Below, piece after piece: positions 44,296-49,738 of a stretch of 50,556 nucleotides of DNA; position 1 is the stretch's first letter; every line of letters starts with the position of its first letter. The stretch is from Oscillospiraceae bacterium (GTDB taxonomy: Bacteria; Bacillota; Clostridia; Oscillospirales; Oscillospiraceae), in the NCBI GenBank assembly GCA_017887695.1, contig JAGHHM010000001.1, positions 1 to 50,556 on the forward strand, given 5' to 3'. Under the pieces are notes generated by a model. That model had not been told where the DNA came from, made no database searches, and saw only the letters and a program-made list of their open reading frames with translations. A program made the translations under genes and the position numbers.

Positions 44296-44727
44296 TTGTT
44301 GTCCAAAGCAGATAATATTGCAGATGCTGCTGAGGCGATTGTCGACGGCAGAAGCGCTATTGTCATGAGTTACACGGAGCTCAGAAAAACGGTGAAGAGC
44401 CTTGGGATCAAGGGCATGGAGGTCCATCACCTGATTGAGAAGCGTTTTGCTAAAACTCTTGGTATTGATCCCGATGATATCCCAAGCATTCTCTTGCCTA
44501 AGGGAGATCACCAGACCATTACCAAAGCATTTCGTAAATTAATTGGGTATAGCAACGATATAAATAGCGAAGTAACTACTAAATATGCATCTGTAGAGAA
44601 AATTTGGAGCGTAATTAAGGAGGTGTACAATAAAAACGGAATGGAACAATATATACCCATTATTGAAGAATTTCTGCAGATTAATTCTTCCAAATTTGGA
44701 AATATTAGAATTTGGAAAATAGATTAG
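44296..44727 (+). CDS. Orphan (headless) RHS C-terminal HNH-like nuclease toxin
   Basis: 143 residues from a TTG codon without a convincing RBS. It looks like the C-terminal tip of an RHS protein lacking the rest: SKADNIADAAEAIVDGRSA, then GMEVHHLIEKRFAKTLGI (His 44, His 45, Glu 48) and GDHQTITKAFRKLIGY (His 72, Arg 80). That spacing fits the HNH/Endo VII-like nuclease toxins found on clostridial RHS proteins. The frame is open from just after a TAA at 44281. It may be silent and serve as a donor cassette, or be translated weakly. It is followed 10 bases later by its probable immunity gene. Confidence 0.65.
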   Translation: MLSKADNIADAAEAIVDGRSAIVMSYTELRKTVKSLGIKGMEVHHLIEKRFAKTLGIDPDDIPSILLPKGDHQTITKAFRKLIGYSNDINSEVTTKYASVEKIWSVIKEVYNKNGMEQYIPIIEEFLQINSSKFGNIRIWKID

Positions 44728-44737
44728 AGGTGTAACT

Positions 44738-45616
44738 ATGCGGCGAGCAACCTCCGTAATCGCACTCTCTATGGACGAAGAGAAGTGTCATACGCTATAC
44801 AACACATATAAGCCATATTTTGTACAGGGTATTCATGCCAACAACTACGGGCAAGTTGTTCTTCCCCTCAAGCCAGATTCCTCTATATTAAATGAAGCTA
44901 TTGAAGATGCTCGTAAACTTGATTGTGGCGGAAATTATATGTTGTGCAGTCGAGCTTACTACACAAAAAAAGAACTGGAGGCTGTCCCCTTTTTTCAGTT
45001 AGACGTTGGCTTTCCTCTGGAATTGGAAGGGACAGATCCCTCAGACTATGGGACAAAATACACCGGGGGCTGCCCCGTCTGCGGACTTGGCAAGCAACTG
45101 ACCAGCGACGTGTTCGTAGATCGAAAGTTTATTCGTAAATATAGAATTGGTCAATTGCAGCCCGACTATTTTGTCTCCGAGGAGATCCGCCAGCTCATCG
45201 AAGAAGCCGGCCTCACCGGCGTCTCTTTTGAACGAGAGGTCAGGGACTACAAGGGCCGGGAGCTGCCCCATCGCTTCTATGTTATGAACATCCACCACAT
45301 CCTGCCGCCCCTCAGCCCTTCCACCTGGCTTGAGGATACAAAAAAGCGCCAAATGGTCTCCTCCTGCGGCCACGGCACCATCTACCTACGCTCAGACCTC
45401 CAGTACGAGCGTGAAAAGCTGGAGGGAGCCATGGATTTTAACCTGACTGCAGAAATCCTCAACAATGATCAGATCCCCGCTCTCGTGGTCAGTGCGAAAA
45501 CCAGGAAGGTGTTTCGTGAGCACAAGGTGGGGTGGGCCCGCTATACCCCTGTGCTGCTGACCGACGGCGTTATCGGCACCAATCCCTATCTTGATTCGCC
45601 CCCGGGCCTGGGTTGA
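44738..45616 (+). CDS. Probable immunity protein of orphan module 1
   Basis: 292 residues, no signal peptide. The N-terminal half (1-140) is specific to this copy. The C-terminal half (from YFVSEEIRQLIEEAGLTGV) is almost identical to that of the protein at 46226-47110. A CPVC pair (112, 115) and CGHG (210-213) suggest a zinc site. The segment IPALVVSAKTRKVFREHKVGWARYTPV recalls the C-terminal motif of Imm11/DUF1629-type immunity proteins, a weak resemblance. It starts after AGAGGTG, 10 bases behind the orphan toxin. An immunity role is inferred from position. Confidence 0.6.
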   Translation: MRRATSVIALSMDEEKCHTLYNTYKPYFVQGIHANNYGQVVLPLKPDSSILNEAIEDARKLDCGGNYMLCSRAYYTKKELEAVPFFQLDVGFPLELEGTDPSDYGTKYTGGCPVCGLGKQLTSDVFVDRKFIRKYRIGQLQPDYFVSEEIRQLIEEAGLTGVSFEREVRDYKGRELPHRFYVMNIHHILPPLSPSTWLEDTKKRQMVSSCGHGTIYLRSDLQYEREKLEGAMDFNLTAEILNNDQIPALVVSAKTRKVFREHKVGWARYTPVLLTDGVIGTNPYLDSPPGLG

Positions 45617-45640
45617 TCCTTTTCCGCGTTCTCTGCACAA

Positions 45641-45670
45641 CCGCCGCCGGTTTATCCCGGCGGCGGTTTT
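45641..45670 (+). terminator. Module-end terminator, copy 2
   Basis: CCGCCGCCGG-tttatc-CCGGCGGCGG then TTTT, after the first orphan immunity gene. Confidence 0.85.
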
Positions 45671-45710
45671 ACCTAACTTTATTTTTAGGCAACATCCAGC
45701 TAGGAAAATA

Positions 45711-45739
45711 TTGCACTCTAAAAATCCATTCGGTAAAAT
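45711..45739 (+). promoter_or_regulatory. Conserved module promoter, copy 2
   Basis: TTGCAC, 17 bases, TAAAAT, identical to the copy at 44221-44249. Confidence 0.6.
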
Positions 45740-45785
45740 GGAGTTAATTGTCTCACCGTGCGCTCAGTAGTAATCACTTTGCGAC

Positions 45786-46211
45786 TTGTCCAAAGCAGAT
45801 AATATTGCAGAATGCTGCTGAGGCGATTGTCGATGGCAGAAGCGCCATTGTCATGAGTTACATGGAGCTCAGAAAAACGGTGAAGAGCCTTGGGATCAAG
45901 GGCATGGAGGTCCATCACCTGATTGAGAAGCGTTTTGCTAAAACTCTTGGTATTGATCCCGATGATATCCCAAGCATTCTCTTGCTAAGGGAGATCACCA
46001 GGCCATTACCAAAGCATTTCGGGATAAAATCGGATATATCGGTTAAAAGTACAAATTCTTAACAACATCCACAGCTAGTGCACAAGATATCTGGAATGTT
46101 TTGACAGAAGTTTACAAAGAGCAGGGAATGGAAAAATACATTCCGATACTGCAGAAATTTTTGCAAAATAATTCCAAAAATTACGGAATAACAATCTGGA
46201 AAATTAAGTAG
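45786..46211 (+). pseudogene. Decayed second orphan HNH-like toxin
   Basis: Homologous to 44296-44727 but broken three ways. An extra A (GCAGAATGCT versus GCAGATGCT) shifts the frame early. A missing C (CTCTTGCTAAGG versus CTCTTGCCTAAGG) shifts it after the HHLIEKRF motif. After restoring frame, a TAA interrupts at KIGYIG*. The distal part still reads QDIWNVLTEVYKEQGMEKYIPILQKFLQ and ends WKIK, diverged from copy 1 (EKIWSVIKEVYNKNGMEQYIPIIEEFLQ). The ORF-track entry 45748-46062 is an artefact of these shifts. The downstream immunity gene is intact. Confidence 0.85.
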
Positions 46212-46225
46212 AAAGCAGGGCCCTT

Positions 46226-47110
46226 ATGCTGTGTGCAACATGTATCGTAACCGTTCCACGCTCCTTTACTAAAGAAGAACGGAAACGTCTCTACAACAAG
46301 TTTGAACCTTATTTTGTAAAAGAATTTTCAAGATATGTCACATGGGAGCATGTAATTTGTTTTCCATTTCCACCTGATTCAGATATTCTGCATACAGCAA
46401 TACAAGAGATCTACAATAGGGAGCTGTACTATCATCTCATAAGCAAAACCTATTATACAAAAAAAGAGCTGGAGACTGTTTCTTTTTTCCAGATGGGTGT
46501 AAGGAATCCTTTGGAGCTAGAAGGCGTCGATGCCTCACGCTATAATACTCAATACACAGGAGGCTGCCCAAACTGCGGAAGAGGCAAACATCTGATCGGT
46601 AACTTGTTTATTGACAGAAAGTTTATTCGAAAGTACAGGATTGGAATGCTGGAACCCAACTACTTTGTCTCCGAGGATATCCGCCAGCTCATCGAGGAAG
46701 CCGGCCTCACCGGCGTATCTTTCGAGCAGGAGGTCAGGGACTATAAGGGGCGTGAGCTGCCCCAGCCCTTTTATGTCATGAATATTCACCACACCCTGCC
46801 GCCCCTCAGTCCTTCCACCTGGCTTGAGGATACGAAAAAGCGCCAAATGGTCTCCTCCTGCGGCCACGGCACCATCTATCTGCGCTCAGACCTCCAGTAC
46901 GAGCGTGAAAAGCTGGAGGGAGCCATGGATTTTAACCTGACAGCAGAAATCCTCAACAATGACCAGATCCCCGCTCTCGTGGTCAGTGCGAAAACCAGGA
47001 AGGTGTTTCGTGAGCACAAGGTGGGGTGGGCCCTCTATACCCCTGTATTGCTGACCGACGGCGTTGTCGGCACCAATCCCTATCTTAACCCGCCCCCGGG
47101 CCTGGGTTGA
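46226..47110 (+). CDS. Probable immunity protein of orphan module 2
   Basis: 294 residues, paralogue of 44738-45616. It keeps the CPNC pair and CGHG, and from about residue 147 differs from its paralogue by only a handful of residues, while residues 1-140 are only loosely similar (both have SKTYYTKKELE/SRAYYTKKELE and FIDRKFIRKYRIG). The toxin it should pair with is a pseudogene, so it would persist as protection against kin or competitors carrying that toxin. The RBS is weak (AGCAGGG). A terminator follows. Confidence 0.6.
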   Translation: MLCATCIVTVPRSFTKEERKRLYNKFEPYFVKEFSRYVTWEHVICFPFPPDSDILHTAIQEIYNRELYYHLISKTYYTKKELETVSFFQMGVRNPLELEGVDASRYNTQYTGGCPNCGRGKHLIGNLFIDRKFIRKYRIGMLEPNYFVSEDIRQLIEEAGLTGVSFEQEVRDYKGRELPQPFYVMNIHHTLPPLSPSTWLEDTKKRQMVSSCGHGTIYLRSDLQYEREKLEGAMDFNLTAEILNNDQIPALVVSAKTRKVFREHKVGWALYTPVLLTDGVVGTNPYLNPPPGLG

Positions 47111-47134
47111 TCCTTTTCCTCGTCCTCTGCACAG

Positions 47135-47164
47135 CCGCCGCCGGTTTATCCCGGCGGCGGTTTA
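47135..47164 (+). terminator. Module-end terminator, copy 3
   Basis: Same CCGCCGCCGG / CCGGCGGCGG hairpin as the other two, here followed by TTTATC. Confidence 0.8.
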
Positions 47165-47241
47165 TCTTTGCCACAGTGAATGTACCATTATTGCCCAGTT
47201 TTAAACTAATTGCTGCTTTCCGTTGGTGCCGATGTATTTTA

Positions 47242-47279
47242 TATGCATAGCGTCCATCTTTGCGCTAGCTCTATGCATA
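47242..47279. repeat. Inverted repeat TATGCATAG ... CTATGCATA
   Basis: Perfect 9-bp arms separated by 20 bases that themselves contain AGCG/CGCT. It sits at the junction between the RHS array and the opposite-strand transfer/maintenance genes. There is no U-run; it could be a protein- or recombinase-binding site. Confidence 0.5.
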
Positions 47280-47313
47280 ATGAGCTGCCCCCCAAATTTT
47301 GAGGACAGCTCAT
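47280..47313. terminator. Hairpin downstream of the sigma operon
   Basis: ATGAGCTG ... CAGCTCAT with inner CC/GG pairs, just past the stop of the small HTH gene at 47319. U-runs are weak on both sides. Confidence 0.45.
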
Positions 47314-47318
47314 ATTAT

Positions 47319-47510
47319 TTAAATTTCGAACTTACTAATATTTAGAGATATATGTAGCATAATCTCCTGCTTCAAATCCAAATCCACCACCCCATCAACC
47401 ACACTGTACCGATTGATTAATGGCATATACATACAAAGGATCTCCTCTATTGCCTTTTTATCACCGACGATCGCACGGATTAGCAACTCTCGGAACTCAC
47501 TCGCATTCAC
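47319..47510 (-). CDS. Tn916 Orf8-like small helix-turn-helix protein
   Basis: 63 residues (66 if GTG 47519 is used). I prefer GTG 47510 because AGAGGTG lies six bases upstream of it. The sequence FRELLIRAIVGDKKAIEEILCMYMPLINRYS followed by DLKQEIMLHISLNISKFEI matches the helix_turn_helix_16-type family seen next to a sigma-like gene in Tn916-type elements and resembles sigma region 2. It overlaps the upstream sigma gene, so the two products may act together as a split sigma factor. Confidence 0.75.
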   Translation of the reverse strand: MNASEFRELLIRAIVGDKKAIEEILCMYMPLINRYSVVDGVVDLDLKQEIMLHISLNISKFEI

Positions 47511-47913
47511 TATTTTCACCTCTTTCCGATAAAAGTTTGCGAAGCTTTTTGACGGCCAAAGATCGCTGATTATAAATGTGCTGAACTGTACAGCCCATTA
47601 ATTCTGCAATCTCCTCTGGATACATCTCCTCCACAAATAAATATATAAGCACTTTTTGACGTGCCATGGGAAGCTGTCTGAAAGCTTCTGCAAGCCTGCT
47701 CTCCTCGAAGGTGAATTCATGCTCTTCATAAGGCGTTGGTCCAGCAATTAACGGGATTTCTATTTCAGATACTATATCCAACGAAATTGTTTTTGGTTCT
47801 CTGCTGAGTTTCCTTAAGTAATTTTGCCGGACATGCTTCATAGTTACCTCCAGGAATCGAGTAAACCGACCTCGCAACTCATCCCGTGGTTCAAATTTAA
47901 TTTCATAATCCAT
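47497..47913 (-). CDS. Tn916 Orf7-like sigma-70 region 4 protein
   Basis: 138 residues. The C-terminal part is a clear region 4: LAEAFRQLPMARQKVLIYLFVEEMYPEEIAELMGCTVQHIYNQRSLAVKKLRKLL. The N-terminal part (RGRFTRFLEVTMKHVRQNYLRKLSREP) matches the Orf7 family of conjugative elements, thought to drive transfer or recombination genes. I use the second ATG (47913): AGGAGG is seven bases from it but only one base from the ATG used in the ORF track. Upstream lies a leader with two short ORFs, a terminator and alternative hairpins. Confidence 0.85.
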   Translation of the reverse strand: MDYEIKFEPRDELRGRFTRFLEVTMKHVRQNYLRKLSREPKTISLDIVSEIEIPLIAGPTPYEEHEFTFEESRLAEAFRQLPMARQKVLIYLFVEEMYPEEIAELMGCTVQHIYNQRSLAVKKLRKLLSERGENSECE

Positions 47914-47929
47914 TTTCATGCCTCCTGGT

Positions 47930-47972
47930 CATGCCATCCCAGCAGCCTGGGTGGCATGCCAAGATGGCATGC
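47930..47972 (-). promoter_or_regulatory. Mutually exclusive hairpins before the sigma gene RBS
   Basis: In plus coordinates, hairpin A pairs GCATGCC (47954-47960) with GGCATGC (47966-47972). Hairpin B pairs CATGCCA-t-CCCAG (47930-47942) with CTGGGTGGCATG (47947-47958). Both need bases 47954-47958, so only one can form at a time. Hairpin B ends three bases before the AGGAGG of the sigma gene. This is the layout of a translational attenuator. Confidence 0.6.
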
Positions 47973-48001
47973 GTATTGATAATCATTTCGGTTCAGGTGA
48001 G

Positions 48002-48025
48002 TTAACGCATAAATGCGATGTGCAT
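48002..48025 (-). CDS. Seven-codon leader peptide (MHIAFMR)
   Basis: ATG CAC ATC GCA TTT ATG CGT TAA, preceded by AAGGAGG at an ideal eight-base spacing, the best RBS in this region. It lies between the terminator at 48052-48087 and the alternative hairpins. Too short for the ORF track. It is likely a regulatory leader whose translation controls the hairpins. Confidence 0.5.
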   Translation of the reverse strand: MHIAFMR

Positions 48026-48051
48026 TGGACTCACCTCCTTTCAATAAGTAC

Positions 48052-48087
48052 AAAAAAAAGCTGTGCCGCAAAGCTTTGCGGCACAGC
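48052..48087 (-). terminator. Strong intrinsic terminator/attenuator upstream of the sigma operon
   Basis: A perfect palindrome GCTGTGCCGCAAAG / CTTTGCGGCACAGC followed on the minus strand by TTTTTTTTG. Only 11 bases separate the U-run from the RBS of the seven-codon ORF, too few for a new promoter, so the sigma operon must be reached by read-through. Confidence 0.88.
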
Positions 48088-48150
48088 AACACATAATAAC
48101 GCCAATCAAGACTCCAGAAACATACCGAGTATCTTGAGCAGACGAGAATA

Positions 48151-48234
48151 TTACACAAAAATGGATCCCTGAAAAATCAATATTTCCCCACACCCCAACA
48201 AATAGCTAGATTTATTTATGGGGTATACGTACAT
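48151..48234 (-). CDS. 27-codon leader peptide upstream of the attenuator
   Basis: MYVYPINKSSYLLGCGEILIF... (27 residues), preceded by GAGAGGAG with a six-base spacing. It ends 64 bases before the terminator stem. Its length and place resemble the Tn916 orf12 leader, whose translation controls read-through into downstream genes; this parallel is inference. No similarity to known resistance leaders was recognised. Confidence 0.45.
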   Translation of the reverse strand: MYVYPINKSSYLLGCGEILIFQGSIFV

Positions 48235-48253
48235 CGCTTTCTCCTCTCAATTT

Positions 48254-48269
48254 ATCACATCGATGTGAT
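48254..48269. promoter_or_regulatory. Perfect palindrome ATCACATCGATGTGAT
   Basis: A 16-bp perfect palindrome about 20 bases upstream of the 27-codon leader, downstream of parR. Its length and symmetry suit a dimeric repressor operator. No clear -10/-35 pair can be placed beside it. Confidence 0.5.
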
Positions 48270-48344
48270 TCTTTATGTACTATGTTTGCCCCAACCTTCC
48301 ATCATCAACTATACTTTCATTTGAAGAATCCGCACCTTTCTTTA

Positions 48345-48701
48345 TCATTCAAAAAGATCCAAATTGTTCAGCATTTGCGAAATATCGTCTTCCTGGAGAT
48401 TGTCTGTATCTACAGTATGAGAGCCGGTAACCGAACTGCTATTTCGGCTCAGTTGTTCAGATACTATTTCTCGAATCGTCTGTTCTAACCTCTTGCGACT
48501 CAGAGAGGATTGCTCCTCAACTTTTATGCGAAGGGACTCATCAAGAATCCTAGGATTTCTCTGAATAAACTCGTTGAGCGCCTTCACTACTAAAGCACTT
48601 TTTTTATTGCCAAGTCGCTCTAATAATTCTCCTGCACAAATGCCAGGTTCTGTATCTGCTGAAAATTGGAGGGAAAATCGATAAACATTCCCCTTCTTCA
48701 T
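48345..48701 (-). CDS. ParR-like partition adaptor
   Basis: 118 residues. Opening MKKGNVYRFSLQFSADTEPGICAGELLERLGNKKSALVVKALNEFIQRNP resembles the ribbon-helix-helix DNA-binding N-terminus of ParR-type adaptors. The rest is polar and probably disordered, with an acidic C-terminal tail (EDDISQMLNNLDLFE) of the sort that contacts the filament. It lies 11 bases downstream of the ParM-like gene, the canonical parM-parR order. Its centromere (parC) is not identified; direct repeats were not obvious. Confidence 0.7.
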   Translation of the reverse strand: MKKGNVYRFSLQFSADTEPGICAGELLERLGNKKSALVVKALNEFIQRNPRILDESLRIKVEEQSSLSRKRLEQTIREIVSEQLSRNSSSVTGSHTVDTDNLQEDDISQMLNNLDLFE

Positions 48702-48712
48702 AACTGTCTCTC

Positions 48713-49630
48713 CTAATTGAGGCCCATACGATTCAACTGTTTGTCTGCAAGCATAGCATATCCTACGGCATTTGCCTTGACGTCTTCCACATAGCTTGCT
48801 TGAGCAATCAAAGGTGATTTTTCGAACAAAGGTCTGAACAATGCGCTTCCGCCTCCGATAAAAATCACTGGATTTGTGCGCAAGTCTACCTGTAGCTCTC
48901 GAAGCTGATCCAGTATCCCCTTCGCATGCATTTGCGCAGCATCACGAATTGTCTTTTTTACATCTTCTGGCAGTATGGTTTCCCTTCCCGATAGCACCGC
49001 ACTGATATGCTCGTCCTCGATCTTCATGTCATGCTGAGCACTGATTTTCCCGATAATATTATTGTTCATGGTGATAACGCCACTCTCCAGGCTTCTGCAA
49101 AATTGAAGATCAGGCTTTCCATTTCTCAGCAGCAGCACGTCTGTTGTAAATCCACCAATATCAACAATAAAAACCCGCAAGGTGTTAATCAGCTTGGTGC
49201 ACTGAGGGATCACTGCTGCATAAGCTTGCGGATATACAAAAATATGTCGAATCTCAATACTCAAGGGACAATTATTATACAAGAAATTGATTTTTTCGTC
49301 ACGACGGAAGTATTGTGCAAAGCGGTCTCTAAGGCGGTAGTGTTCCGGTGGAAGCCCTATTGCCAAATCAATTTTCTCAAGTGAAGCATCCTGCACTGAC
49401 GCCTGCAGCTCCCTGGCAATAGCAAATAGAGACAGAATAAAATACCGATCATCTTGCGTTTTGTCCCGCATGTAAGGAACACGATGTCCAGACAGGGTCC
49501 AATACTTCCCGGCATATTCCAGGACGTCCTCCGCAAGTGGCGGCTTTACCATATGCTCTGATAAGCCAGCGACAAACGAGAAGTGCGGCGTTTTGATGGC
49601 ATAGTTACCATGGTCAATTGCTATTAACAT
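48713..49630 (-). CDS. ParM/StbA-family actin-like ATPase
   Basis: 305 residues of an actin-fold plasmid segregation protein. MLIAIDHGNYAIKT is phosphate loop 1, FIVDIGGFTTDVLLLRNGKPD is phosphate loop 2 (about 155-175), and NPVIFIGGGSALFRPLFE is the adenosine motif (about 260). It polymerises to push plasmid copies apart via ParR. ATG 49630 is chosen because AGGAGG is eight bases upstream; the ORF-track start is only two bases from it. A plasmid-type partition gene inside an apparently tRNA-integrated element suggests a replicative excised stage. Confidence 0.85.
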   Translation of the reverse strand: MLIAIDHGNYAIKTPHFSFVAGLSEHMVKPPLAEDVLEYAGKYWTLSGHRVPYMRDKTQDDRYFILSLFAIARELQASVQDASLEKIDLAIGLPPEHYRLRDRFAQYFRRDEKINFLYNNCPLSIEIRHIFVYPQAYAAVIPQCTKLINTLRVFIVDIGGFTTDVLLLRNGKPDLQFCRSLESGVITMNNNIIGKISAQHDMKIEDEHISAVLSGRETILPEDVKKTIRDAAQMHAKGILDQLRELQVDLRTNPVIFIGGGSALFRPLFEKSPLIAQASYVEDVKANAVGYAMLADKQLNRMGLN

Positions 49631-49702
49631 AATCATTACCTCCTAGTTGGTTCTATTTTGACTACACGTTTTCAAATGCTCATTTACAACAAAATACGTA
49701 TT

Positions 49703-49738
49703 AAAAAAGAAAAGGCGGATACCCGCCTTTTCTTTTTT
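49703..49738 (-). terminator. Terminator of the primase gene
   Basis: A 16-bp perfect stem AAAAAAGAAAAGGCGG / CCGCCTTTTCTTTTTT; the lower part is A/U so it doubles as the U-run in either direction. It overlaps the primase stop codon. Confidence 0.9.

Larger units (their letters stand above)
44151..47134 (+). repeat. Two tandem ~1.49-kb orphan toxin/immunity modules
   Basis: The terminator core CCGCCGCCGG recurs at 44151, 45641 and 47135, giving periods of 1,490 and 1,494 bases. In each unit a near-identical 5' segment (terminator, ACCTAACTTT..., promoter, first half of the toxin; about 44151-44520 and 45641-46010) and a near-identical 3' segment (second half of the immunity gene; about 45150-45640 and 46650-47134) flank a diverged core. 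Confidence 0.9.

Noticed and set aside
45748-46062. 104-residue ORF in the second module
   Set aside because: A chimera of frames caused by the insertion and deletion in the decayed toxin; annotated as a pseudogene instead.
47916-48158. 80-residue minus ORF
   Set aside because: It reads through a strong terminator and both alternative hairpins; the short leader ORFs with good RBSs explain the region better.
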